Translations under genes and position numbers: made by a program
Assembly (NCBI GenBank): GCA_030867875.1
Contig: JAOWCC010001634.1
Coordinates: 8,479,877-8,543,876 of the forward strand
Length of the DNA stretch: 64,000 nucleotides
Direction of reading: 5' to 3'
Origin: Actinernus sp. WN-2022
Lineage: Eukaryota; Cnidaria; Anthozoa; Actiniaria; Actinernidae
Notes under the pieces: model-generated
The model's database searches: none
Told to the model about the DNA's origin: nothing
What the model saw: the letters and a program-made list of their open reading frames with translations, nothing else
Part shown: piece after piece, positions 1 through 10,765 of the stretch
How positions within the stretch are numbered: position 1 is the stretch's first letter
Layout of the letters: each line of letters starts with the position of its first letter

Positions 1-389
1 AACCGCTCTATGACTTCAAGGCCCGGTTGTTCCAAGCGAGGATAACTTAATTTATTGCCCAGGATATTGCTAAATCTGTACAGTTTACCCTCGGGTTGAC
101 GATTTAACTCCGACAGACAGAGAGAGAACTAGAGAGATATTCACTTTTTACTCGGGCTGCCTGTGGCAGCACGAGTCTTAAAATGCAAGTCGTTATTTAT
201 TTATTACTCGGGCCAGGCCTTTGGCCGCCCGAGTCCAAATCTGCAGGCCGTTTTTGTTTGGTGCAACAAAATTTCTGCGCATGCGTTAAATTGTGCATTA
301 ATTGTATGGTCACGCTTTGTGATGGTCGTGATGTTTCTCAGATTTTACCCATTTTTCTGAGTTCGTCCTGATCTTGATTTGGGCCGAAT
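1..389. other. No gene seen; left edge with short hairpins
   Basis: I see no coding signal in this stretch. Short open frames between about 163 and 371 lack start context, splice sites and recognisable residues. The stretch contains two short GC-rich hairpins, listed separately, and a TGCGCATGCG palindrome near 277 that recurs near 1545 beside similar flanking bases. It may be the edge of a decayed repeat. Confidence 0.5.
150..234. repeat. Two adjacent ACTCG...CGAGT hairpins
   Basis: Two short inverted repeats lie 29 bases apart. At 150-176, ACTCG pairs with CGAGT around an inner CTGCC/GGCAG stem. At 206-234, ACTCGG pairs with CCGAGT around an inner GGCC/GGCC stem. The shared outer stem suggests one repeat family. 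Similar CCGAG/GGGC hairpin cores occur in the repeats at 1424 and 2892 and inside the larger hairpins at 26.4, 29.9 and 41.6 kb. Confidence 0.6.
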
Positions 390-999
390 GGATGAAATAC
401 GAGAAAAATATCATATCAAGTGCTTCCAAGAGAAGACTGGAAAACAAAGAAAGCTAAATTTCGAAGAAATAGATATTGGAATCTCGGCTGTGCTGCATTT
501 AAAACATCCGAGGAGAACATCTTATTTTGGGTGAAGGCACTTCAAGACCAATATTATGAGTCTCTTAAAAACTGTCAGTGATTTACCGTAAGTTGGATCG
601 ACCACTTAAATGAGGCAGAGACACAGTCAGAGAGTATTGAGATCAAGTTATTTCGTTCCAGCGAAGATAATTGACCTAGCGGAAACGGTTCAAGATGTCG
701 AAGGATTTTTACTTATAACCATCCACGTCTACTTAACAACAGGAGTAGTTATGTGCCAAAGCACCGCATACGAGGCATGGGCAAAGATTGAGTTTCCCAG
801 ATTACAGATGAAAGTAGAGAACTTAATGAATCTTAAAGATACTTCGGAGTCGTTGGATGAAGAACAGAGGTCACGCGCGACATGCTTGAGAACATGTTCA
901 ACACTTTATGTTATACTAAGAAAACAAAACAAGTTACAGAGCCTGCAAGTTCACAAGTCAATGAAAAACCCCTGTAGTTTTGGATCAACATATCCTTGA
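390..999 (+). other. Weakly open stretch, unrecognised
   Basis: Two frames stay open for some distance: about 55 codons near 390-535 and a 129-codon frame at 610-999. I recognise no domain, signal peptide or motif. The frames do not join and there is no convincing splice pair. It could be a decayed transposon or gene remnant, or chance openness. Confidence 0.15.
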
Positions 1000-2176
1000 A
1001 ACTCCAAAAGCAACACATACACATGAGTCAAATTCAAAACGGAAGAGACGGAATTCTTTAGATTCTTCACGAGGGTAGCTACGAGGCGGCGATCAGCGAA
1101 CTTGATAAAGAACAGTAGAGAGCTCCATCACAGGATGGACAGGATACAACTTATCATTTGGGACAAATATAAACATACATTTGAGACAATCATCTATTAG
1201 TACTCGGAACCTGCAGTATAACAGAACAGCAGACTAAATTGCAAACGTGTGTTACATGAATAAGTAGTGTTTACAGTAAAAGGTGATACGAGAAAAAACA
1301 AAAAATATTAAATTACATATATATACTAGGCCAATATATAGGGGAGCAGAGAATGAAAGTCACCGCGCTACCGGCCACTCCTAAAGACTGCTAATATTCA
1401 GCTAATAATTCTTCCCTTTGGTTATTACTAAGAGGATTTCAAATGGAAGTGTATTTCATCTTCAATCTCATGTGGCCCGAGTGAAAGCCCAGATGGGCTC
1501 TTGTTTATTTTTTTGTTGGGTGTCGCAAAATTTATGCGCATGCGTTAAAGGTCAAGTTCACCACCAATCAGATCGCACTGTGCTGGTCACGTAACACTCG
1601 CCAGGTTAATTTATTTACATAATTTAATACAGTAAATCAAAATGGTCGACCCGCGAGGGCGAAAGCCTTCCAACAGGCTCAGGATATTTCAACTGGCGCT
1701 CTTGTTGACCATAAAAATACATGAACTACGTAATACATTCGATCAGCGCTGTCTGGACAGATCCAATGTACATTTAGAAACGTAAGCGAAATACAATATC
1801 CAAACACGTTTGGATATCAACGGGTATCGAATTATAATCAAAGGTTAGATTTCGTCAGGCGCGCTCAGATAAGAAATTTCAAAGCTCTCAGACTAGGCGA
1901 GACAAGGAGATATCAATTTCAATGAGTCATTGTCAGAAATCTATTCCATCGTGGGCAATTATGCAATACAACCTAAATTTGGGTCAGGTCTTGTACAGCT
2001 AAGGCATGTTTTACGACAGAATAACCAGAGTCTTTCTACTGGATTGAGAGCTCGAGACATTATACATGTCTGCTAATATGGGGAAAACTGAAACAAAAAA
2101 TGAACTTTAACGGCAGAAACCCTCATTGAGCCAAGCGGAATATTTACATGATCCGCTAAGATTTTTACAAATCTTA
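1000..2176. other. Non-coding stretch, one short repeat only
   Basis: I see no gene. Apart from the 87-bp dispersed repeat at 1424-1510, the sequence is AT-rich with no open frame of note and no inverted-repeat boundary that I could pin down. Confidence 0.5.
1424..1510 (+). repeat. 87-bp dispersed repeat, copy 1
   Basis: This segment recurs at 2892-2976 with a few differences. Both start TTACTAAGAGGATTTCAAAT and end in a GCCC-agat-GGGC hairpin followed by TCTTGTTT. The two copies are in the same orientation about 1.47 kb apart. The hairpin end suggests the terminus of a non-autonomous element whose other end I could not identify. Confidence 0.7.
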
Positions 2177-2183
2177 GTTAAGC

Positions 2184-2570
2184 CAGGAGCCCATTACCAG
2201 GAGCGTCCATCTTCCCCACTGTGTCTGTACCCCAGCACAGAGGTAGATGAGGCTATTTTTAGCATTGCGTTTCGCGCGAAAAAGAACAAAGGTAGGCTAT
2301 TCTTAGCCAATCAGATAGCTAACGTCGCTTCTCATTATCATTGTTCTCACTTTCAACGCGGGAATTCGAATTGCTGGTTTTCACTCAATCCCCAGAGATT
2401 CAAATATTGGTGCCCCAACAAAAGAAGCTAACGAGGAATCTATTGTTTAAGGGCACCAACATGGCGGCAACCTCTTTTCGCGGGAATTTCGAATCTAAAA
2501 ATAGCATCATCTACCTCTGTGCTGGGGACCCAACCCATAACAGAGGAACGCTCCTGGTAATGGGCTCCTG
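2184..2570. mobile_element. Foldback MITE with 7-bp target duplication, copy 1
   Basis: This 387-bp element has terminal inverted repeats beginning CAGGAGCCCATTACCAGGAG at both ends. It is flanked by the exact 7-bp direct repeat GTTAAGC at 2177-2183 and 2571-2577. It encodes no protein. The inner part shows further imperfect self-complementarity (CAACATGGCGGC, GCGGGAATTCGAAT). A second copy at 15529-15945 shares most of its length and has its own 7-bp duplication, so the ends are well defined. A 7-bp duplication is unusual. In established families it is best known from Galileo-type (P superfamily) foldback elements. The superfamily here is inference. Confidence 0.85.
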
Positions 2571-2891
2571 GTTAAGCAGATGTTTTCAGTGTATGCCAAC
2601 TGAAATGCTGTGCTCGTTTTCTGGTTACGGCTCAGTGGGGCAACTACACGAACAAGAAGCATGAACTGCCAGTCACATTTATTCATTCAGTTTTAGCCGG
2701 ACATTTCCCCGAGTTTTGTATCTATTTTCAATCAAATTCAAAGTCTGAATATGTCATTGTATTGCATTTATATACTTGAATTGCCAGTATTATGTTGTTC
2801 AAATCCTGCGTTATCATAGTCGTGTCATAAAAGCAATTAATAGACCAGACGTTTTTATGACGTTCTCACTGGCGAATTAAAGCACGACTTG

Positions 2892-2976
2892 TTACTAAGA
2901 GGATTTCAAATGAAAGTGTATTTCATCTTCATATCTCATGTGGCTCGAGTGAAAGCCCAGATGGGCTCTTGTTTTA
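2892..2976 (+). repeat. 87-bp dispersed repeat, copy 2
   Basis: Second copy of the repeat at 1424-1510, slightly diverged (for example GGCTCGAG in place of GGCCCGAG) and ending in the same GCCC-agat-GGGC hairpin. Beyond both ends the sequence differs from copy 1. Confidence 0.7.
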
Positions 2977-3276
2977 TTTAAATATACGGTAGTTTCGTCA
3001 GTTACAAACTTTCTTACGTGAAATTTAAGCCATATAAATACAAGTAAATGGACTGACTTTAATTGTTTTTTTCCTACCGATCGGGACTCATCGTCGAAAA
3101 GACTTGACCATCATTCTTGTATTTCAATATCTCTATTCTTTGTTTTAAATATTTATAAAATTGTTTTAATTCAGTCAAATTCAATGTCACGTATTGCTGG
3201 GATTCCCACGCATATATCCGAACCCATATTGAAATAAGAAAATTTTAACTTGAACTACCCAACATTTTATTTAGCG

Positions 3277-3500
3277 TCAGGATGTTTTAAGCATGTCTAA
3301 ATATGCCAGCTTTGCCAGTCTGTTTTCGTGTAATGACACAATTCGGGCCCAGTAAGTTATTACTTTAGATTTTATTTCAGTTATGAGGGGGAGGCGTCCG
3401 AACTCTGAGCGGCAGGCTTTGTTTACGGCTCTTTTGCTGCCTCCCAAAAGTTGCTTACAAAATTTCACATGCACTTGTTCAATTGGGTCGCGCATTTCAT
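3277..3500 (-). pseudogene. LINE reverse-transcriptase C-terminal fragment
   Basis: A 72-codon minus-strand frame contains VHVKFCKQLLG, followed by an ACRSEFGRLPL-like segment and KVITYWARIVSL. I recognise this as the conserved region after the polymerase domain of a LINE abundant in cnidarian genomes. Only this scrap survives. No polymerase motif is present upstream, and the frame runs straight into the purine-rich simple repeat at 3569. It is a dead 5'-truncated copy. Confidence 0.65.
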
Positions 3501-3568
3501 TGTATTTCCCATCAAGGCCCCAAATTTCGCTGGCACAAGGATAGGTTTTATTAATGTGTCAAATAAGT

Positions 3569-3770
3569 GCAGAGAGGGGGAAAGAGAGAGGGAGGGGGTC
3601 GGGGGAAAGAGAGAGGGAGGGGGAAAGAGAGGGAGGAGATTAGCGAGAGGGAGGGGAAAGAGAGAGTAGAAAAGAGGGAGGAAAGAGAGAGGGGGGAAGA
3701 GAGAGACGGGAAAGAGATTGGGGAGGAGAGAGGAAAGAGAAAAGGGGGAAAGAGAGATAACTTTGCCAGT
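3569..3770 (+). repeat. Purine-only simple repeat (GGGAAAGAGAGA)n
   Basis: About 200 bases consist almost entirely of G and A in imperfect units of 10-14 bases such as GGGAAAGAGAGAGGGAG. Long open frames here on both strands are artefacts of low complexity. Such homopurine tracts can form triplex DNA; that is general knowledge and not shown here. Confidence 0.9.
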
Positions 3771-3957
3771 GTATAGGACGTTTTCTTTGTCGCGCAGTGC
3801 GTTAGAGTTATCTAACAAACCTGTCGACATCAATCAACTAACGTTGGCTCAAATAGTGAAAACGACGTTTTGTTTGCCTATGCGCATCACGCATTTCCTG
3901 TAAAAACCGGTTTCAAAACTTGTTTTGTTTGTCCATTGTTGACACCGGCAAAGTTCT

Positions 3958-4002
3958 CTTTCGTCCTTCTCTTTCTTTCTCTTTCTTTCTCTTTCTCTTC
4001 GT
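3958..4002 (+). repeat. Pyrimidine simple repeat (CTTTCT)n
   Basis: A short CTTTCT-type microsatellite lies about 190 bp beyond the purine tract at 3569-3770, with the opposite strand bias. Confidence 0.85.
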
Positions 4003-4340
4003 TTTGGGAAGGAAGTGAGCTCTGCCAGCAGGGATAGCGCTAAATCTGTAATTGTAGTCGTACAGTTGAATCTCGGGTTAGCTTCAAACAACCGAGCACA
4101 TAAGTAAATGTGATAGCAAACATTTTAACAGTATATTTCACTCTTTTTAACTATCAGTTTGAAGTCCAGTGGTTTTAACATTAATATTCGTCTAATATTT
4201 TTGACGCCAAAAACAAACGAATTCTCCAGACTTTCAGTTACAGCCACAAACCATTGCGGTCTAGGACTATCGCTGGTCGTTTGCCGTTTTCCGGGGCAAC
4301 CTTTTTTGAAATAACTGTATGTATATAAATTGCTACTTAC

Positions 4341-4742
4341 GCCTGCACCAGTAGTTGATGCCGTCTGACTTCATAACACAAGAAGAGTTATCTTTGTCAC
4401 AAAGCTGATCACTGCAAACGTATGGATGGAGAAAGTACATCAGATAATACCCATCAGGTACGCTGGTCATGTTCTCTGGGTGAGACAAGTGGGTAGCGTT
4501 GTTCAACTCGCATAAGGCTCTATTGTGGTAAAAGTTGATACTGTGACAGTTCATGTGAAGGTCACATTTATCACTGCATTCCAAAAAGTTGTGCTGAGTG
4601 GAATGTGTGATAACGTGACCATGAAGGACACGCCCATCATCACTGTATGCTGACACGCACTCCTCCGTTACGGCTGGTCTCCAAAGTAACACAATGATAG
4701 TTGTAAACGCGAGTTGAACCATTGTCACAGCACTAGACAAAC
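4341..4742 (-). CDS. First coding exon of a secreted PAN/Apple-EGF protein
   Basis: Minus-strand exon. A strong acceptor (TTTTTCTTTCTTAG, then exon from 4742) leads 20 bases later to ATG at 4722-4720. The protein starts MVQLAFTTIIVLLW, a clear signal peptide. A PAN/Apple-like domain follows, with cysteines in ECVSA, LECSDKC, HMNC and ALCEL, ending near GYYLMYFLHP. An EGF-like start comes next (CSDQLCDKDNSSC...YWC). The exon ends at 4341 before a consensus GTAAGT donor, splitting a codon after its first base. Phase 1 introns are typical of shuffled extracellular domains. The acceptor upstream implies a 5' UTR exon. Further exons would lie to the left, and I see none in 1-4340, so the gene continues off the window. 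In corals PAN-EGF proteins often end in discoidin domains. The partner domains here are unknown. Confidence 0.75.
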
Positions 4743-4918
4743 CTAAGAAAGAAAAACGTTCGTATGTATTGCGGTTCAAATTGTGATGCACGTTTCAAAT
4801 TGCTTAAATTCGAAAGGAGATATTACGCAATCAAACATTATTTTTAGGATAACAGTTGTAATATAATATAACTATTTTCTTCCATATCGCTCAGAAAGCT
4901 GTTGACGATACGACAAAC

Positions 4919-5147
4919 GTGTGTGAACACCCACGGCGAGGCAAAAGTGTGTGAATACCCACCTCAAGGCAAAAGCGTGTGAACACCCACGGCAAAAGTT
5001 TCACGGCGGAAGTGGGTTTCACGGCAGAAGTGGGTTTCGCGGCGGAAGTGAGCAGAAACTAGCCTCCAGTCCTATCTACTCTGTTTAAAAGTCAAGATGG
5101 GGTGTTCACACACTTTTGCCGTGGGTATTTACACACTTTTGCCGTGG
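4919..5147. repeat. Foldback repeat with internal 18-bp tandem units
   Basis: The left arm (4919-4997) repeats GTGTGAACACCCACGGC and related units. The right arm (5098-5147) is its reverse complement (ACACACTTTTGCCGTGGG). Between them are three copies of an 18-bp unit like TTTCACGGCGGAAGTGGG (about 4999-5054). There is no coding capacity. I could not define a target duplication. It lies 180 bp upstream of the PAN/EGF exon. Confidence 0.75.
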
Positions 5148-6184
5148 TATAGTTTTGGGGCTGAAACAAAATTAATGTTGACGTTATTTGTTTTATTGTT
5201 TGATGTTCACCGATGCAGTGGCGAAGGCACATCGCCAACTATTCCGGTCATGAAGGGTCTGCGGTACGTCAGCGGTTATCCCTGTCAATACGCTTATTTT
5301 ATCACATACCGAAGGCTTTTGACACTGACAATATTCATACGATACCTATATCTTTCACAGTTGTAAATATTAGGTACATTTAGAAAAAGAGGGTTTTTAT
5401 TCTCCTGAGTGAGATATAAATTGTGAGTTATTTTGGTTTAGCGCGAAAATTTTACCGGAAGTAAAATATCTCATAGATTTAACTGCTGACCGAATGGACA
5501 GTTTAACAGCTATCCCAGAGCTCTATGCGGGAATACATAGAGAGTGAATCAAGGAAACATTTTGAACGGATTTCGATGCAACTTTGTGGACTTTCTTCAA
5601 CTGGAAGCTCGCTTACACAGCAATGGTCAGTTTCGTAATTTTCCGATTTTGAGTGTTTTTCAGTCCAAAAGGGCAAGATGAATTACAAACCTAAAGGCCT
5701 GAAGTTTCGGTTACCAGCTACTGGTCTCTTCTAATACAAGAATCCGCCGCGGTAAATGGAATATCTATGAAAGGCATTGTGGTATGGAGCTTTCAATTCT
5801 TCATGTAAGCGTATTTTCGTAATAATTAACAGTAAATGTATGGGGTCGTTCTACCAACATGGAGCAAGTCAATGGGCAAAGGAAAAAGCATTCATGTGTT
5901 GTTTATTTTAACTTTAAACCGAAAGGGGATAACTAGAAAACTGTATCGGCGGTCCGGCAAATTTGGAATGAAGATTACAATTGCTTGAAATGGTGAAAAT
6001 TGATTTATGCTTCATACATTCTTTGTAAAATCTGAGGACATTTTAGAGTATTTATTTTAGAAACCACTTACGTGCCGAGGGCTCAATGTCCGAGATTTCT
6101 GGCGATTTCTGCGATTATTTGGGATTTTCGGGGTATAAAAGTGGCGAGAGTTTGACTCGTTGAAATCCTTCGTCTCCTTCCTTT
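5148..6184. other. No gene seen
   Basis: About 1 kb between the foldback repeat and the foldback-arm relic at 6185. The 89-codon frame from 5097 begins inside the repeat and has no recognisable content. I see no repeat boundary, splice pair or RNA gene. Confidence 0.4.
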
Positions 6185-6345
6185 CGTTGGTATAGTGTAC
6201 AGAACTGCTGGGGTAAAAACTCGCCGAAAAACGCTGAAAGTTTTGTCGCTTTTTATTCAACATTAGTTTTGAAAATCTAAGACTAAAAAAATCCCATACA
6301 AATGTTAACAAATATTTCCACTTACAGAGCTTGGGTTACCTGTGG
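6185..6345 (-). repeat. Degraded relative of the 51.7-56.1 kb foldback arm
   Basis: This stretch shares GTGTACAGAACTGCTGGGGT, TGTCGCTTTTTATTCAA, AAAAAAATCCCAT and CCACTTACAGAGC, in the same order, with the right arm of the foldback element (about 55255-55410). The middle is replaced. It shows the foldback family has older members here and that arm sequence survives outside intact elements. Confidence 0.65.
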
Positions 6346-6768
6346 TTTTAGAAGCTTCCAAAGCCGACATGACTTGTTTGTACTTGCAACGCTTGCAAAT
6401 CAGCCATTTCCAATAATTTTGAGGCGAACATTTGCATAGTCCTAGTTCACGTCTCCACCACCTTCTGCCTGACACTCGAGTAAGCGCGTACGGCCGAGAG
6501 TTGCGCAATAGCCAAAACCTTAGTTTGCCTAAGTGTCGCACCGAAAGGTATAAGAGATTGAAGCTTTTTTCCTGCGATGTGTTTTAATAGGTCCTAACTA
6601 ATTTCTTCATATACAATTGTATAATAATAATCTTAGCTTAACTTATTGTAAGATATTTTAACTCAGCTTGTAGGACACGGTAATATATGATTTGTAAACC
6701 GGATCCAGTCCCCCGGTGTAAGTTATAGATATGATTGTAAGTGCCAGTTTCCCATTTTTGTACTCTTA

Positions 6769-6882
6769 GGCCCGATTCAAACGTCGAACTTTTCATGCGC
6801 CGAACTTAATTAGATCAAAAGAAGCCGCCTGATTATCTTTTGTTTAAATTGCGTTCGGCGCATGAAAAGTTTGAATCGGGCC
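6769..6882. mobile_element. 114-bp MITE, PIF/Harbinger-like, TTA duplication
   Basis: Terminal inverted repeats GGCCCGATTCAAAC... and ...TTTGAATCGGGCC flank an inner arm ACTTTTCATGCGCCGAAC and its complement. Both ends are bounded by TTA (6766-6768 and 6883-6885). A 3-bp TWA duplication is the hallmark of PIF/Harbinger elements. There is no coding capacity. Confidence 0.85.
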
Positions 6883-6959
6883 TTAGTTTCATCTACATTA
6901 CTTGTAAAATATAAGGTAATTCACACGTTGTGCGATTTTATATTCAATAAACCTCTATT

Positions 6960-7700
6960 ATTATTATTACAGTAAGGTTTAAGGTATTTAGATTCTCGTG
7001 GGAATCAAAAATTTGTAACATCTGCAAATAGAGTAAACGATAGAATATTTGAACTTCTATGTAAGTCGTTAACATAAAACAGAAATAAATTAAAAGTGGC
7101 CCTAATACTGATCTGTAGGACTCCATATTTTATTAAACGTTTATTGGATAATTTTTTATTAAATTTTACTATTTGACTTCTGTTGCTTAGATAATTTTTG
7201 AACCAGTCTAGTGGAATACCTCTTATCCCATAATGTTCTAGTTTATCAGCAAGTATTGCCGGAATGATCTACTGTATCGAATGATTTCGAAAGAAATCGA
7301 TCCCTAATGTAAATTCGTTCTTATTTTGTGTTATTTTGGTGATTAAACTAATTATGGCCAATTCGGTTGAGTAAATTTTTCGAAAACCAAATTGTTGGTA
7401 GTACAATATCTTGTGTTTCTCTAATATTTTCGAGAAGCATGGCAAGTTGGCCATGGGTCTATAGTTTGAAAATAGATCATTATCTTCATTTTTGTAGATA
7501 GGTGTAATTACTGAGATTTTTAGGTTATCTGGAATGATTCCTGTGGAGAACGATTTGTTAAATATTTGTGTCAGTGGTTGCTTAATAAAGGGTGTGACTT
7601 TTGGATTTAGGTTGTCAAATCACGTACTTTTATTTCAGTTTAATTTAAGAAATTCTCTTTCTATTTCCTCCTCTGTTACAGGTTTAGTCGAAGCAACAAA
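6960..7700 (-). pseudogene. Decayed CR1/Jockey-like LINE reverse transcriptase
   Basis: Reading the minus strand from about 7530, the order is PIYKNED...SNYRP, then YYQQFGFRKIYSTELA, then an FDT-like relic near 7265, then a frame with SVLGPLL (about 7100). These are the fingers and palm of a LINE reverse transcriptase spread over at least three frames, with stops. The catalytic aspartate box is not intact. It lies in the same orientation as, and just downstream of, the better-preserved LINE at 7969-10708 but is a different, more diverged copy. Confidence 0.75.
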
Positions 7701-7968
7701 TCGTTATATTATTGGAGGCAAAGGAACATTTGATCTTTGTCTTCCGTTGATCTTAGCTTTGTCTCGCGATCTGCCGTTCGAATCGACACAGCTAGGAGAT
7801 ATTACCTTTGTAAATCGTGTAGCAGACAAGCATGAAAAAATAATGCAGAATTTAAGAAAGAAGAAATACGAAGACTCTTTTACGAGAAAGAACAGTTCAC
7901 GACTGTGAGTTGACCCGTGAGTGTGAACGAATAATTGATCATCAACAGCCCCTCGGACGAAACGCGAA
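7701..7968. other. Short unassigned gap between two LINEs
   Basis: About 270 bp with frames open on both strands but no recognisable residues. It is probably the original flank of the LINE that ends at 7969. Confidence 0.35.
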
Positions 7969-10708
7969 AAAACATACATACATACTTTATTTATACACGT
8001 AAGAAACCATCAGTAATAGAATAACATTAATAAAAATCGTAAAAAGAATGGCTACTGCTTTACATGTTTGACGTGTCTTATAAGATTGTAATTACAATAT
8101 TGTATGTTTACGTAGTTTAGTTCTAAAAATATTAACTGTATCAGATAATCTGATATCCTCAGGCAATGAATTCCAAAGTTCAGCCCCGTTGTAGTAAATT
8201 TGTTTTTTGCCAAAGTTAGTCCGGGGTTGTGGCATAGATATTTTGAAACTCGAACCTCTCAGATCATATATTTTAAGGCTGAGTTTCGTCTTTCAAACTT
8301 CTTAGTCAAGTATGCGGGAGCCAGACCGTGCAGGGCTTTGTACATTAGGATAGCCTTTTCGGTGGCTCTCTGACTGTCGAGCCTTTTCCAACTGAGGGTG
8401 TCCAAGAGATTATCGATATGAGTCTGGAATGGGAGATTTGTCAGTATGCGGGCTGCACGATTTTGTAGTTTCCGAAGTTTGTTTGCCAGCCCTTTGTTTA
8501 AGTTACCCCGGACGCAACTACAGTAGTCAAAATGAGATTGAACTAGGGATTTGCATACACTCATTAATGCCGAGTATGGGATGAACGGTCTTTGGCATTT
8601 AATGGCACCAAGGCCAGACGGTATTTTTTAATAAGCGTTTCTATATATATGAGTGTTCCAAGACAGCGAATCGTCAAGGTCTATTCCGAGATACTAGCCC
8701 ACGACACCTTTTTGATATCCCCATCACCAACCAAAGGAAGACCTTGTAGTTTTGCTTGGAGCCTATAAGCATGATCTCTGTCTTAGATGTGTTCAGTTTA
8801 AGCTGATTGGCACCAAGCTATTTGCTCACCTCTTCAAGATTTTCAGTGTTGGATCTGGTCATGTTCGGTTCCGCTGGTGGTGAGGATCGTGTCGTCAGCG
8901 TACATTCGAGTAGTTGCATTGGGTAAGCATTTAGGCAAATCGTTAATATAAATTAAAAACAGTAGTGGTCCCAAGATAGAACAGTGAGGGACGCCACATG
9001 TTACGGCTTTGGTACTAGAGGACTTACCATTGACGTGGCAATTTTGTTGTCTATTATATAGATATGTTCGAAACCACTGTAGTGATACACCCTTAATTCC
9101 ATACGATGAAAGCTTTTGTAGGAGTATTTGATGATCTACAGTGTCAAATGCTTTTTGGAGATCTAGAAATGTAACAGCGTTAATAAGCCCTTTATCAATA
9201 TTTCCGTACCAAGCATCGGTCGCCTCTAGCAACGCCGTAACTGTTGAGTGTAGCTCCCGGAATCCGGATTGACATTCCGTTAAGAGATTGTTTGACTGAA
9301 AATAATCGTAAAGCTCGTCAAAGATTAAACGTACAAAGACCTTTGAAATAGCCGGAATAACAGGAATTGGTCTGTAGTTGTTCGGATCCGATCTGCTGGG
9401 TATTTTTTTAAATAGCAGTTACTCTTGCTAGCTTCCACTCGTTCGGGAAGATTCCTGATCTAATAGAGGTCTTAAAAATATCCGTAATAGAGTTACATAT
9501 TAAGTCAGAGGCTTCTTTAAGAATTTTGCATGAAATGTTATCGAGGCCGGTTGCTTTGGTAACACAACTTTTTTAGATTATTTTTAAAAGACTTCTGCGC
9601 TACCAACCGGCTTTATTTCAAAGGTACTATTTACTCTATCGAGATAAGTTGTAAACGATATTCTGCTATTAGGAATGGCATCAGCTAGTTTTGGACCAAT
9701 ATTAGTAAAGTGGTCATTCATAGCCTCAGAAATATCTTGAGAATCGGTTAGAAGACTGTTGTTGTACTTAAGCTCATTGATAACAGTCGCGGGCAACTTC
9801 CTCGAGGTTAATTCGTTCACGATTTTGCACATTCTCGATTGGTCGCGGCCGTTTGTATCATTTATACAAGTGTTGTAGTAATCTGCCTTGGCCTTTCGAA
9901 TGTGGCTATTGACGATATTCCGAGCGCGGTTTTTATAAGCCAACCAGTCATCAGATTGGTTTGATTTAATGGCATGTGTCTTAAGCTTATCCCGATTATA
10001 CATCTCTCACTTAAGATCGTGGTTAATCCAGGGACTACTCTAAGGTCTAACTCTTCATCGTTTTGTGGGAGCATGTTTGTCGCCAATGTTTAAAAACGTT
10101 GATTTCCATGTTGCCCACATGGCATTAGGATCTGCCGTTGCATATATCGCATCCCATGACTGGTTGTGGAGATCAGTGCGGAATGCAGAGGAGCTGAATT
10201 TAGAAAAGTCACTGTACTCAACGAACCGGTGACCAGCCCTCGAATTAGTTGTTAATTTACGATATGCATAGACTAAGTTGTGACCACTAATGCCAAGTGT
10301 TAATACCCCAGAACAGCTGATTATTTCCGGGCCATTAGTGATCACGTGATCGATGAGGTTGCTAGAATGTTCGGTGACGCGTATTTTCTCAGTAATAATT
10401 TGGGTGAACCCCGCATTAGGGCTTTTGAGGGGCAACTCAAATTTGGTATCGACAGATCGCAAATTGTGTCGCCCAAGAGAAATAAATATTTGCCTTCGGC
10501 ATCAATAATACCTACTAGCGACTCGTATTGATCGAATATGTCTATAGGTTTGAGGAGGGCGGTCTGTACCAAGTTCCGATAATATACGATTTGCTTCGAG
10601 GTTTACGTATCTCAATGCATTTAAGTCAGTGCGAGTCATGTAAGTAATCGTTGATCTTATATAGATATTGACTCCGCCCCCACAGCGATTACGGTCACGA
10701 CGAACTAT
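7969..10708 (-). mobile_element. CR1/Jockey-like LINE, ORF2 with frameshifts
   Basis: A 2.7-kb minus-strand LINE. In order: the end of the AP endonuclease (SNLIDHVITNGPEI...LGISGHNLVY, near 10340-10200, with Gly where the catalytic SDH Asp normally sits); the linker frame 10003-9584 (KAKADYYN...DISEAMNDHFTNIG); reverse transcriptase at 9232-8843 with TFLDLQKAFDTVDH, SILGPLLFLIYINDLP and the catalytic box MYADD; and a C-terminal region at 8564-8259 (SLVQSHFDYCSCV...LQNRAARIL) continuing to about 8060 (ELWNSLPEDIRL). At least four frames are needed, so it is inactive. The 3' end has AATAAAG and a (TATG)n tail at 7969-7986. The 5' end is truncated inside the endonuclease at about 10708. Confidence 0.88.
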
Positions 10709-10765
10709 TTCGTAACAACAACAACAACAATTTTATTTCACTCTAAATGGAAGGAATAAAATAAA
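10709..10765 (-). repeat. LINE 3' tail scrap with (TTG)n end
   Basis: On the minus strand the sequence reads GAGTGAAATAAAATTG followed by (TTG)n, directly abutting the truncated 5' end of the LINE at 7969-10708. AATAAA plus a microsatellite tail is characteristic of LINE 3' ends. It suggests one LINE landed in the tail of another. Confidence 0.5.

Noticed and set aside
610..999. 129-codon frame as a gene
   Set aside because: No start context, domain or splice support; kept only as an unassigned open stretch.
3465..3833. 122-codon frame across the purine tract
   Set aside because: Low-complexity sequence gives long frames on both strands; no biological signal.
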